From positions 124,001-188,000 of the forward strand of contig NZ_CAJYHX010000025.1 in assembly GCF_913774285.1 (NCBI RefSeq): DNA of 64,000 nucleotides. Reading direction: 5' to 3'. Positions 16,480 to 26,440 of this stretch are shown one piece after another. The notes beneath the pieces are model-generated. The model was not told where the DNA came from. It saw nothing but the letters and a program-made list of their open reading frames with translations, and made no database searches. A program made the translations under genes and the position numbers. The DNA is from an uncultured Sphingomonas sp. Its GTDB lineage: Bacteria; Pseudomonadota; Alphaproteobacteria; Sphingomonadales; Sphingomonadaceae. How positions within the stretch are numbered: the stretch's first letter is position 1; each line of letters starts with the position of its first letter.

Positions 16480-17925
16480 CTAGGGCCGCTGAAAGGTCCA
16501 GCGGCCGCTATCGCTGGCGGCATCGAACGGCATCAGCGCCGGCGTGCTCCGCCCGATGGCGACCAGCGCCCTGGGGTGCTTGGCATCGGCCTGCGCCTTG
16601 GGCTGGATGCGGTAGCTGCCGTCGGTCAGCTGATCGATGCGCCACAGCTGCTCGGCCGCACCGGTGAAGGCAGGTACCGCCTGCACGCTGCCCTCGGGAC
16701 CCACCGCCAGCGCGCGTTCGGTGCCGGCTATCAGGATCTTGTAATAAGGCGCGCCGAACGCCCCGCCCGCCCCTTCCGCCGGCGCGATCGCCCAGAGCTG
16801 GTGCGCGCGCATCATGTAATCGCCGAGGCCGACCTCGATCGCGCCTTCGGGCCAGCTGACCCGGTTCTCGGCGAGCGTCTGGTTGGGGATCGGGCCGGTA
16901 GGGTCGCCGGGCTTGGCGAAGAAGCTGCGGCGCGCGTCGAACGGCATGCGCACGAAGTCGACCGCAAGTTCGAGCGCCCCGCCGCCGCGCTCGGACTGGA
17001 TCTCATAGGTGCCGGCGGGCAGGTTCTCCCCAGCCACCGGCCAGCCGTCCTTCCACAACAGCGGCAGGATACCGAGCACGCTGCGCCCGCCGCGGTCGAG
17101 ATCCGCCTCATAGTGCATCGAGAATTTCTCGACGCCGTCGCCAAGATCGAGCAGTCCGAAATGCCCCGGCCCGTACTGCCGCCCGCGCCCCGCCACGACC
17201 AGCTTGCCGCCGCCCTTGAGCAGCGGCACGCCCATATTGTCGACGAACGGCCCGGTCGGCGCGCGCGCACGTCCGACGCGGATGTTGTACGAGGAGTTCG
17301 GCCCGTCGCAGCAGGTGCCGTGGGTGCCGAGCAGATAATACCAGCCGTCGCGGTGCATCAGCGCGGTGGCTTCCATGTCGATCGCGACATCCACCGGCTG
17401 GCTGCCCGGCATCTTGTCCCCGGTCCTGGGATCGAGCTCGAGCATGCGGATAGTGCCGAAGTACGTGCCGTAGCTCAGCCACAGCCGCCCCTCGGCAAAC
17501 AGGAACGCGGGGTCGATCGCATCGGCCGGCTCCAGCCCGTTGGTCGAGGCGACCACGCCGACATCGTGGAAGCCGAAGTCGGGCGACTTGGGGTCGAGCG
17601 ACTTGGTCCACATCACCTTGACGTTGCTGGCATGGCCGCCGTTCATCCCCCCGCCGCCCACCGCATAGGCGACATAGAAGCGGTCGCCGATCTTGATGAC
17701 GTCGGGCGCGACGCCGCCGCCGGGCCGCTCGCCGCCGCTCGTCCACGTCCAGCCATCCTCGGAGACGAGCCCGCCGCCGCGCGTGCCGAAGGTCCACCAG
17801 CGGCCGTCGGAATAGGTGATCGTCGAAGGATCGTGGATGAACGGCTCGCCCGCCAGCTGGGCGGAGGCGGCCTGGGGCTGGGCGAGCAGGAACAGCGCGG
17901 CGAGCGAAAGGCATGCGAACTTCAT
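16480..17925 (-). CDS. Secreted GH43-like protein with C-terminal lectin-like domain
   Basis: 481 residues with a signal peptide (1-22). The mature part begins EPFIHDPSTITYSDGRWW and contains repeated blade-like segments (DRFYVAYAVGGGG, RLWLSYGTYFGTIRML, DGWYYLLGTHGTCCDGP). This is typical of five-bladed GH43-type arabinan/xylan hydrolases, with D in HDPS, D in DAIDPAF and E in DMEATAL as candidate acidic residues. The last ~110 residues, ending GRWTFQRP, look like a ricin-type carbohydrate-binding domain. It lies just after the 237-residue secreted protein gene and probably degrades a plant polysaccharide outside the cytoplasm. The exact glycan is unknown. Confidence 0.75.
   Translation of the reverse strand: MKFACLSLAALFLLAQPQAASAQLAGEPFIHDPSTITYSDGRWWTFGTRGGGLVSEDGWTWTSGGERPGGGVAPDVIKIGDRFYVAYAVGGGGMNGGHASNVKVMWTKSLDPKSPDFGFHDVGVVASTNGLEPADAIDPAFLFAEGRLWLSYGTYFGTIRMLELDPRTGDKMPGSQPVDVAIDMEATALMHRDGWYYLLGTHGTCCDGPNSSYNIRVGRARAPTGPFVDNMGVPLLKGGGKLVVAGRGRQYGPGHFGLLDLGDGVEKFSMHYEADLDRGGRSVLGILPLLWKDGWPVAGENLPAGTYEIQSERGGGALELAVDFVRMPFDARRSFFAKPGDPTGPIPNQTLAENRVSWPEGAIEVGLGDYMMRAHQLWAIAPAEGAGGAFGAPYYKILIAGTERALAVGPEGSVQAVPAFTGAAEQLWRIDQLTDGSYRIQPKAQADAKHPRALVAIGRSTPALMPFDAASDSGRWTFQRP
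16484..16506. terminator. Hairpin between convergent genes
   Basis: GGCCGCTG (16484-16491) pairs perfectly with CAGCGGCC (16499-16506) around a 7-nt loop. It overlaps the last codons of the GH43-like gene and faces the 3' end of the small membrane protein gene. It could terminate both strands, although no U-tract follows. Confidence 0.4.
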
Positions 17926-17933
17926 GGCGTTCC

Positions 17934-18647
17934 TCACTTCACATCGATCGAGATGTCGCGGATCGGCTTGCCGTCCTCGCCTACGAAGCGGGCGCAGAAA
18001 TCGCTGAGGCCGGGGCCGTTGATCACCGCGCCGCGCAGGACATTGCGCCCTTTCCGCAGCGTGATCGGCCGCGACACCACGTCGTCCATCACCATCCGCC
18101 GATCGCCATAGAGTCCGGCAACCTCGCTGCCGTTCAGCCACCAGCGCGACGCCGAGTTGGAGCCCATCGCCAGCCGCACGCCGCGCATCTCGCGGGGCGC
18201 ATTGATCACTGTCACCGCCCAGAAGATCACGCCATAGGTCGGCTTGCCGAGCCCCTGCGCGAGGTAGAAGAGCTTCACGTCGAACAGGCTGGAATCGAGC
18301 GCGTGCCAGCGTAAGCCTCCCGGCGCGGTATCGCCGTCGCGCGGCACCGCCTCGAACTTGCCGGGATAGGTGGCGGGCGCGATCACCCCGCGGACATAGC
18401 TGGGCGTGAAGCCGGTGTTGGTGCGGTTGGGCTTCACCACCGGTTCGAGCAGCAGCCAGCGGCGGAGAAAGCCATCGGCATCGGGCGCGATCGGATCGGC
18501 GGAGGCCGGGGTGAAATAGGGCGCGAGCCCGGTGGGCGGCGGCAGCTTCTCTTCCACCATGCCGGCGGTCTGCGCGTGCAGCGCTGCCGGTGCGGTCAAC
18601 GCCAATGCCAGCGCGCACCACAGCGCAGCCGAACAGGGCCTGCCCAT
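17934..18647 (-). CDS. Secreted protein of a carbohydrate-utilisation pair, function unknown
   Basis: 237 residues with a clear signal peptide (AALWCALALALTAPAALHAQ). The mature protein contains a jelly-roll-like pattern (RWWLNGSEVAGLYGDRRM, then ITLRKGRNVLRGAVINGPG) reminiscent of galactose-binding or sugar-binding modules that accompany acetylxylan-type esterases. I see no catalytic motif. The gene is 8 bp upstream of the GH43-like gene on the same strand, so the two form an operon behind the palindromic operator at 18690-18705. Confidence 0.65.
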   Translation of the reverse strand: MGRPCSAALWCALALALTAPAALHAQTAGMVEEKLPPPTGLAPYFTPASADPIAPDADGFLRRWLLLEPVVKPNRTNTGFTPSYVRGVIAPATYPGKFEAVPRDGDTAPGGLRWHALDSSLFDVKLFYLAQGLGKPTYGVIFWAVTVINAPREMRGVRLAMGSNSASRWWLNGSEVAGLYGDRRMVMDDVVSRPITLRKGRNVLRGAVINGPGLSDFCARFVGEDGKPIRDISIDVK

Positions 18648-18689
18648 CGCCTCTGTCTCCTCTCCCCGGCGACTCAGAAGCGGCCACCG

Positions 18690-18705
18690 CTGTTATCGGT
18701 AACAG
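18690..18705. promoter_or_regulatory. LacI-type palindromic operator
   Basis: CTGTTATCGGTAACAG is symmetrical at 14 of 16 positions with a central CG, the form typical of LacI/GalR-family operators. It lies 43 bp before the 237-residue secreted protein gene and in the shared upstream region of the divergent esterase, so one sugar-responsive repressor could control both. No LacI gene is in the window. Confidence 0.6.
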
Positions 18706-18791
18706 CATGGCTAGGCCGCGGCCCACTGCGCCGTCAACTGGCGAAACGATTGCCGCGCTTGACGTGCCAGCCGCCGAACGACTTACACTAG

Positions 18792-20129
<1,338 letters not shown>

Positions 20130-20155
20130 CCCCGCCCCGGGGCACCCAAGAAAAT

Positions 20156-20193
20156 CGATTGCGCGCGCAATTCGCTGCAAATATGCGCAATCG
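20156..20193. promoter_or_regulatory. Nested palindromes upstream of the exporter operon
   Basis: ATTGCGCGCGCAAT (20158-20171) is a perfect 14-bp palindrome. The wider sequence also contains CGATTGCGC (20156-20164) mirrored by GCGCAATCG (20185-20193). This is the look of a TetR- or MarR-type operator for the efflux operon starting at 20256. No regulator gene is adjacent. Confidence 0.5.
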
Positions 20194-20255
20194 AAGACGA
20201 TGCCATCGCGGGGGCAACCGCGGTGGCGTGCCGGGCAGAACAGGGGCGAAGCAGA

Positions 20256-21770
20256 GTGCGCAGCGCGAAGCGGCAGGATCGATACGTCGCGGGCCGCCGC
20301 TGGGTCGGGCCGGCCGCGCTTGCCCTGCTGCTCGCCTCGACCGGCACCGCCTTCGCACAGGACGCGCCCGCGCTCAGCTTCCAGGCCGCGCTCGCCCGGC
20401 TCGACAAGGCGTCGCCCGGGCTCAGCGGCGAAGACCATGCCGTCCGCGCCAGCGAGGACATCGCCGCCGCCACCCGCACGCTGCGCCGCCCGGTGGTCAC
20501 CGCATCGGCCAGCGTGATCGAATATCAGAAGACGCTGTCGGTCGACCTGTCCGAGCCCAAGACCGATGCGCTCAATGCCGCCAACGGCCTTCTCGACCAG
20601 ATCGGCGGCCAGTTCTCCGGCGAGAGCGCACAGATCGTGGCGCAGGTGACGCAGCGGATCGGCGCGGCCCTGCCCCGGCTGTTCGGCGCGATCCCCAACG
20701 CGCTGGAGTTCCAGACCCGCGACACCGTGTTCCGCCCGGCGATCACCGCAGCGATGCCGCTCTATACCGGCGGCGCGATTCCCGCCGTGCAGAAGGGTGC
20801 CGACGCGGCCGTGGGCATCGCCCGCGCCAAGCAGGCCGGCGGGCAGGATCTCTCCCGCGTCAATCTGGTGCGCGCCTATTTCGGCCAGAAGGTCGCGAGC
20901 CAGCTGACCGTCTCCACTCGCGAACAGCTCGAAGCTTTCGACCGCCACCTCTCCGACGCGCGCAAGCTGGAGGCGGAGGGCGTGCTCGCCCATGCCCGGG
21001 TGCTGGAGGTGGAGGTCGCGCGCAACACCGCCCAGCGTGCGCACGAACATGCCCGCAGCGAGGAAGCAATCGCCACCGATACGCTGGCGCGACTGCTCGA
21101 CCAGCCCGCGGGCGTCACCGCCTCGACCCCGCTGTTCGTCCATTCGGAGCCGCTGCCGCCGCTCCAGCGCTTCCTCGACGGCGTCGATCAATCGCCGCGT
21201 GCGCAGGGTGCGGATGCCGCCAAGAGCGCGGCGCAGGCAGGCGTAGACCTCGCCAAGTCGCGCTACCGCCCCCAGGCCTTCGCCTTCGGCAGCTACAACG
21301 CCAACCGCAACAACGCGCTGCCGACCGAGCCGGACTGGATCGCCGGCGTCTCGCTGCGCATGACCTTGCTCTCCAACTTCGATCGGCAGAAGGCGCTGTC
21401 CGCCGCGCGCGAGAACCAGGCCGCCGCCGCCGATGCCGCCGCGCAAGCGCGCCGCGACGTCGCCGGTGAGATCGTCCGCGCCTGGAACATCGCCGAGGCG
21501 GCGCGCCGCTCCTTCCTGCTGCTCGATGCCAACCTCGCCGCCGCACAGGAAAATCTTCGCGTGCAGCAGCTCTCCTTCCGCGAGGGCGAGGTCGCCTCGT
21601 CGGCGCTGATCGACGCCGAGGCGGCGCTGTCGACGGTGCGCACCCAGCGGCTGGCCGCCGCCTATGAATATGACCTGGGGCTGATGGCGCTGCTCGCCGC
21701 CAGCCACCGCGTCGACGAGTATAGCAGTTTCATGGCGCGTGCCGACCGGCACGTGGAGGACCAGCAATGA
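20256..21770 (+). CDS. TolC-family outer-membrane efflux protein
   Basis: About 504 residues from the GTG at 20256. A GTG at 20223 is equally possible, and neither has a strong ribosome-binding site. A signal peptide (AALALLLASTGTAFAQ) is followed by two long helical, Ala/Gln-rich repeats (LSFQAALARLDKASPG; later AAKSAAQAGVDLAKSRYRPQ), the tandem layout of TolC-type outer-membrane channels. It would be the exit duct for the exporter whose adaptor and two membrane subunits are encoded next in overlapping frames. Confidence 0.85.
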   Translation: MRSAKRQDRYVAGRRWVGPAALALLLASTGTAFAQDAPALSFQAALARLDKASPGLSGEDHAVRASEDIAAATRTLRRPVVTASASVIEYQKTLSVDLSEPKTDALNAANGLLDQIGGQFSGESAQIVAQVTQRIGAALPRLFGAIPNALEFQTRDTVFRPAITAAMPLYTGGAIPAVQKGADAAVGIARAKQAGGQDLSRVNLVRAYFGQKVASQLTVSTREQLEAFDRHLSDARKLEAEGVLAHARVLEVEVARNTAQRAHEHARSEEAIATDTLARLLDQPAGVTASTPLFVHSEPLPPLQRFLDGVDQSPRAQGADAAKSAAQAGVDLAKSRYRPQAFAFGSYNANRNNALPTEPDWIAGVSLRMTLLSNFDRQKALSAARENQAAAADAAAQARRDVAGEIVRAWNIAEAARRSFLLLDANLAAAQENLRVQQLSFREGEVASSALIDAEAALSTVRTQRLAAAYEYDLGLMALLAASHRVDEYSSFMARADRHVEDQQ

Positions 21771-22771
21771 CCGACGAGACCGCGGCCCCGCCGCGCCGCA
21801 AGCCGCCTATCCTCGCGATCGTACTCGGTATCGCGGTGCTGGCGCTGATCGTCGGCGGGCTGTGGCTCGCCAACCGGCCCGCGCCCGAGCAGCTGCAGGG
21901 CATGGTCGATGCCGACGAGGTCAATGTCGCCACCAAGGCGCTCGCTCGCGTTGAGACGCTGGTGGCCGAGGAAGGCCAGCGCGTTCGCGCCGGCACGCTG
22001 CTCGCGACGCTGTCGAGCCCCGAGATCGCCGGCGGCAAGGCGCAAGCGCAGGGCGCGGTGGACGCCGCCCGCGCGATCGCTTCCGAAACCAACGAAGGCG
22101 CGCGGCAGGAAGACATCGCCTCGCTGCGCTCGACCTGGCAGGCGGCGCAGGCGGCGGCCGATCTCGCCGCAGTGACCAGCCGGCGCACCGCCAACCTCTA
22201 TGCGCAGGGCGTGGTCGCGGCGCAGCGGCGCGACGAGGCGGCGGCGGCGCGCGACGCCAGCGCCAAGCAGGCCGAAGCCGCGCGCCAGCAATATCTCAAG
22301 GCGCTCGCCGGTGCCCGGCCGCAGAACAAGCAGGCGGCCAATGCGCAGGTACGCATCGCCGAGGCGGCGCTGCAAACCGCCACCGCGCTCGGCCGCGAGA
22401 CGCAGCTCGTCTCGCCGATCGACGGCGAGGTGTCGCGCAAGCTGGTGCAGCCGGGCGAAGTCGTCAGCCCGGTGATCCCCGCCTATCAGGTGCTCGACAT
22501 CGACCATAGCTGGGTAGCGCTCACCGTGCGTGAGGACAGGTTCAAGGGGATCGCGATGGGCAAGCGGCTGCACGGCCACATCCCCGCGCTGGGCCGTGAC
22601 GGCGATTTCGCGGTCTACCAGATCGCCCCGCGCGGCGACTTCGCGACGTGGCGGGCGACGCGGCAGGCCTCGGGCTATGACGTTCGCGCCTTCGAGGTGA
22701 AGCTGCGCCCGGCCGCGCCGATCCCCGGCCTGCGCCCCGGCATGAGCGTGCTGTTCGACTGGCCGCAATGA
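21767..22771 (+). CDS. HlyD-family membrane-fusion protein
   Basis: 334 residues. There is one N-terminal membrane anchor (about 14-36), a lipoyl/barrel-sandwich half (VDADEVNVATKALARVETLV), a long helical hairpin (about 85-190), the second barrel-sandwich half (ETQLVSPIDGEVSRKLVQPG) and a beta-barrel domain. It is the periplasmic adaptor between the ABC-2 permeases and the TolC-like channel. The ATG overlaps the channel gene stop (ATGA) and its stop overlaps the next ATG. Confidence 0.87.
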   Translation: MTDETAAPPRRKPPILAIVLGIAVLALIVGGLWLANRPAPEQLQGMVDADEVNVATKALARVETLVAEEGQRVRAGTLLATLSSPEIAGGKAQAQGAVDAARAIASETNEGARQEDIASLRSTWQAAQAAADLAAVTSRRTANLYAQGVVAAQRRDEAAAARDASAKQAEAARQQYLKALAGARPQNKQAANAQVRIAEAALQTATALGRETQLVSPIDGEVSRKLVQPGEVVSPVIPAYQVLDIDHSWVALTVREDRFKGIAMGKRLHGHIPALGRDGDFAVYQIAPRGDFATWRATRQASGYDVRAFEVKLRPAAPIPGLRPGMSVLFDWPQ

Positions 22772-23895
22772 GCGCGTTCGGCCAGGCCTTGCGGGCGGAG
22801 CTGCGCCATCTGGCGCGGGACCGCTGGGATCTGGCAGGGCTGACGCTGATCCCCGCGCTGCTGCTGTTGCTGATCGGCGCGATGTTCTGGCAGGGATCGA
22901 TGCGGCGGCTGCCGATCGTGGTGGTCGACGACGATCGCAGCTCGGCGAGCCGCGCCATCCTCCGCGCGATCGACGCGGCGCCGCTGGTGCACATTGTCGC
23001 GATGCGCGCCACCGAGGCGGAGGCGGTGGAAGAGGTCCGCCGCGGCCATGCCAATGGCTTCGTCCACCTGCCGGAGGATCTCGGCGCCGGGCTGGCCCGC
23101 CACCGCACGCCGGTGATCCGCATCCTGTACAATGCCAGCTTCCTCTCCTCGGGCTCGCAGGCGGCGAGCGGCGCGGCGAGCGCCGTGCAGGCGGCGGCCG
23201 CGTCGCTGGTGGTGGATCAGCTTTCCGGCCATGCCCTGCCCCCGGACCCGACACGCCGCTTCGCCGTCGAGGCGGTGCCGCTCAACAACGCCGCGTCGAG
23301 CTTCGAATGGTTCCTCAGCACGCTGATCTATCCGGCGGTGCTGCATCTGGTCGCGGCCGTTACCTCCGCGATGGCGCTGGGCCGCGAACTGGAGGACCGC
23401 TCGCTCGGCGGCTGGGCTACGCGCAGCGGCGCGATCGTGCCCGCGCTGTTCGGCAAGCTGCTGCCCTATGTCGCGGCGGCGAGCCTGTGGGGGATCGCCT
23501 GGCTGCTGTTCGTGACGCTGGCACGCGGCTGGCGGGTGGAGGGCAGCATCGCGGCGATCGTCGCGGCACAGACGCTCTTCTACCTCGGCACCGCCGCGAT
23601 CTCCGCGCTGCTGGTCGCCGCCACGCGCGAGACCGCCACGGCGCTGTCGGTCTGCGCGGTCTATGCCGGCTCGGCGCTGGCCTATGCGGGCGCCACCCTG
23701 CCGCTCAACGGCGGCAGCGGTTTCGCGCGCTTCTGGAGCCAGGTGCTGCCCCTCACCCATTATCTCACGCTCCAGACCGGGCAGCTGGGCGGGCAGGATC
23801 TCGCCACCATCGTGCCGCCGATGCTGGCGCTGCTCGCCTATGTGCTGGTGCCGGGCGCGCTCGCCTGGGCACTGATCCGGCGGCAGGCGCGATGA
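22768..23895 (+). CDS. ABC-2 type exporter permease (first)
   Basis: 375 residues. An N-terminal membrane segment (about 25-45) is followed by a large extracytoplasmic domain with the phrase VVVDDDRSSASR typical of the YhgE/ABC-2 permease family. Five hydrophobic segments lie in the C-terminal half. With the next gene it should form the heterodimeric membrane part of an exporter. No ATPase domain is present in this protein or its neighbours. Confidence 0.85.
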   Translation: MSAFGQALRAELRHLARDRWDLAGLTLIPALLLLLIGAMFWQGSMRRLPIVVVDDDRSSASRAILRAIDAAPLVHIVAMRATEAEAVEEVRRGHANGFVHLPEDLGAGLARHRTPVIRILYNASFLSSGSQAASGAASAVQAAAASLVVDQLSGHALPPDPTRRFAVEAVPLNNAASSFEWFLSTLIYPAVLHLVAAVTSAMALGRELEDRSLGGWATRSGAIVPALFGKLLPYVAAASLWGIAWLLFVTLARGWRVEGSIAAIVAAQTLFYLGTAAISALLVAATRETATALSVCAVYAGSALAYAGATLPLNGGSGFARFWSQVLPLTHYLTLQTGQLGGQDLATIVPPMLALLAYVLVPGALAWALIRRQAR

Positions 23896-25031
23896 GCTTC
23901 GCCGCCGCCTTCCGCGCCACCTGGGCCGCGGTGCTGACCTCGCGCACCCTGCTCAGCACGATGCTGCTCGCGGTGGTGCTCTACGCCTTCTACTATCCCG
24001 CGCCCTACAGCCAGGAAGTGGCCCAGCAACTGCCGGTGGTGCTGGTCGACGAGGATGCCAGCGCGCTCAGCCGCGAACTGGTGCGCAACCTCGAAGCCAC
24101 ACGCGCCGTGATCGTGGTCGATCATGCCCCGAGCGTCGCCGAGGCGCAGGCGCGGCTGCGCGCCGGCAAGGCCGACGGCGTGGTGCTGATCGCGCGCGGG
24201 CTGCAACGCCAGCTCCGCACCGGTGCGCCGGGCGCCGGGATCGCGGTATGGGTCAACGCCTCGTACCTCCTGCGCGCCAGCACGATCGGCGAGGCGGTGA
24301 CCGAGGTGCTGCGCGACCTCGCCGTCGAGAAGCTCGACATGCTGGGCCAGGCCGTGCGCGCGGGGCCGCCGGTGACCATCGTCCGCGAGCCGATGTTCAA
24401 CCCGACCGCGGGCTACAAGGGCTATGTCTTCCCCGCCGTGGCCATCGTGATCATCCAGCAGACGCTGCTGTTCGGCGTCGCCACCTTTGTCGGCGGACGG
24501 CGGCGCGAGGGCCGCTGGCGGATGGGGCACGGCGAGTATCTCGGCACCTGGGCGGCGTTCACGTCCGTAGGGCTGCTGACCTGCCTGTTCCTGTTCGGCT
24601 TCATTTTCTGGGTCCAGGGCATCCCGCGCGACGAGAACGTCGCGGGGATGCTGCTCGCCGCGCCGTTGCTCGCGGCCTCGGTCGCCGGACTGGGCCTCTG
24701 GCTCGGCAGCCATTTCGACCGCTCCGAGCGGGCGATGGTGATCCTCGCCCCCACCTCCGCGCCCTTCTTCTTCCTGTCCGGCACCGCCTGGCCGCTCGAT
24801 CAGATGCCCGGCTTCGTCCGCGCGCTGGCGCAGCTGATTCCCTCGACCAGCGGCGTGCATGTGTTCGTGCCGCTCAACCAGATGCACGCCAGCCTCGCCG
24901 ACGTGGCACCGGGGGTGCTCACGCTGCTGGCGCTCGCGCTGGTCTATGGCGGGCTCGGCTGGTGGCGGATCGCCGGTCCGCGTCAGAAGCGGAAGCTGAG
25001 CCAGCCGGCGACGAAGTCAGAGCTCGCATAG
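23892..25031 (+). CDS. ABC-2 type exporter permease (second)
   Basis: 379 residues, paralogous to the preceding permease. The first membrane segment is at about 18-36, the extracytoplasmic domain starts PVVLVDEDASALSREL, and C-terminal membrane segments include FPAVAIVIIQQTLLFGV and a region around APTSAPFFFLSGTAWPLDQMP, typical of ABC-2 permeases. The ATG overlaps the previous stop. The 3' end overlaps the convergent porin gene by 49 bp. Confidence 0.85.
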   Translation: MSFAAAFRATWAAVLTSRTLLSTMLLAVVLYAFYYPAPYSQEVAQQLPVVLVDEDASALSRELVRNLEATRAVIVVDHAPSVAEAQARLRAGKADGVVLIARGLQRQLRTGAPGAGIAVWVNASYLLRASTIGEAVTEVLRDLAVEKLDMLGQAVRAGPPVTIVREPMFNPTAGYKGYVFPAVAIVIIQQTLLFGVATFVGGRRREGRWRMGHGEYLGTWAAFTSVGLLTCLFLFGFIFWVQGIPRDENVAGMLLAAPLLAASVAGLGLWLGSHFDRSERAMVILAPTSAPFFFLSGTAWPLDQMPGFVRALAQLIPSTSGVHVFVPLNQMHASLADVAPGVLTLLALALVYGGLGWWRIAGPRQKRKLSQPATKSELA

Positions 25032-26428
25032 CCCGCCTTGGTGAGCGCCGGCCCGGCGGCGAGATGCTCGTAGCGCCCGGTGAGCGACAGCCGCGGGGTG
25101 ATCGCCCACACCGCCTGCACCCGCGCGACATCGGCGGTCCGGGAATCGCGGACGTTCTGCGTCCCCGCAAAGGGCTGGCCGTTGGCGCGGTACACGGCGT
25201 CGTGCACATTGGCCCGCCACGCCCGCTGGTATTCGAGGTTCAGCCGCAGCTTCGCGGTGGGCGACAGGTTGAGCGTCGGCGCGAATGCCACCAGGTTGCT
25301 CGGCGTGAGGAACAGGCCGTAGCTGTAATAGATGTTGTTGCCGAACGGCGCATAGGCGTTGCGCAGCTTGCCGTCGCCATAGCCGCCCCCGCCGCTGGCA
25401 TAGTCCGCATGGAAGCCGATCCGGGGCGCGCGCTTGCCGGAGCCGATCCGGACATTCTGCGCGAAGAAGCCCTGCCAGGCATCGATCTGCTGGTCGCGCC
25501 AATAGCCCCATTGATGATTGATCGACCAGTCGATCGTCACCGGGCCTGCCTCGCCCCAGAGGTGCGTGCCGAGATAGAAGCGCGAGCCCGGGCCGATGCG
25601 GCCGCCCCAGGTGCCCACATTGTTGCGGCGACGCCAGAAGAAGGGATCGAAATAGAGCTTGGCGCCGCCCACCCAGGCCTTGGGCACGACGAAGCCGAGG
25701 CTCACGCCCGAGAAGCGCCGCGCCGGATCGACCACGTCGTCATCGGTGCCGAGATCGCCATATTGGGTGGGCTTGAGGTCGAACACGTCCACCCGCACCG
25801 TCTTGCCCCGCGCCCAGCCGCGAAAGCCGTTGAGCGTGTAGCGGATCGTATTGTTGTCGCGCTGCGAAACCAGCAGGTTCGGCCCGTCGGTGAACTCCTG
25901 CCGGCCATAGCGCGCGCCGACATCGATGCCGGCGACCTCGCCCTTGGCCTCGACGAACAGCTGCTGCACCGCCACGTCGTTGCGCAGCGTCGCGGCGGGC
26001 GCGCCGAGTTCGACGCCGCTGATGCCGCCATGCGCCACCTCGCCATAGACGCGGAGATGCTCGCCGAGGTGCAGATCGGCGCCGCCGACGAGCCGGACGA
26101 TGTCCTGCCGCTGCGCGCGGCTGTCGCGCAGATTGGGGTTGGTGGTGTGGTTCATCCGCAGCCGCGCCTCGCCGGACAGGGTGACGTACACGTCGCCGCT
26201 GGGGGTGAGCTTGACGCATTTCAGCGCATCGATCGGATCGTCGCGCTTGGCGGGATCGCAGAGCTTGCGCCAGTCCTCCGCCCAGCGGGAAAGGTTGTAG
26301 CCGCCCGTCGTGGTGCCGTCGCCGGCGGCAGCGGCCGGGTAGCCGGCGGTTTCGACGACCTGCGCGGCGGCAGGCATGCTCAGGACGAGCGCCGGGGTGG
26401 CGCCCAGGACGCGGTACAGGATACGCAT
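24983..26428 (-). CDS. AlgE-like outer-membrane porin (alginate export family)
   Basis: 481 residues with a signal peptide (ending MPAAAQ). The rest is made of alternating polar and aromatic beta-strand segments ending in FVAGWLSFRF, a C-terminal phenylalanine as in outer-membrane barrels. Segments such as VYVTLSGEARLRMNH and GARYGRQEFTDGPNLLVS match the alginate-export (AlgE) superfamily. It starts 12 bp after dctA on the same strand, so it is probably an outer-membrane pore for the dicarboxylates imported by DctA rather than an alginate exporter. No alginate genes are near. Confidence 0.8.
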   Translation of the reverse strand: MRILYRVLGATPALVLSMPAAAQVVETAGYPAAAAGDGTTTGGYNLSRWAEDWRKLCDPAKRDDPIDALKCVKLTPSGDVYVTLSGEARLRMNHTTNPNLRDSRAQRQDIVRLVGGADLHLGEHLRVYGEVAHGGISGVELGAPAATLRNDVAVQQLFVEAKGEVAGIDVGARYGRQEFTDGPNLLVSQRDNNTIRYTLNGFRGWARGKTVRVDVFDLKPTQYGDLGTDDDVVDPARRFSGVSLGFVVPKAWVGGAKLYFDPFFWRRRNNVGTWGGRIGPGSRFYLGTHLWGEAGPVTIDWSINHQWGYWRDQQIDAWQGFFAQNVRIGSGKRAPRIGFHADYASGGGGYGDGKLRNAYAPFGNNIYYSYGLFLTPSNLVAFAPTLNLSPTAKLRLNLEYQRAWRANVHDAVYRANGQPFAGTQNVRDSRTADVARVQAVWAITPRLSLTGRYEHLAAGPALTKAGYASSDFVAGWLSFRF

Positions 26429-26440
26429 GGGAGGTTCCCT

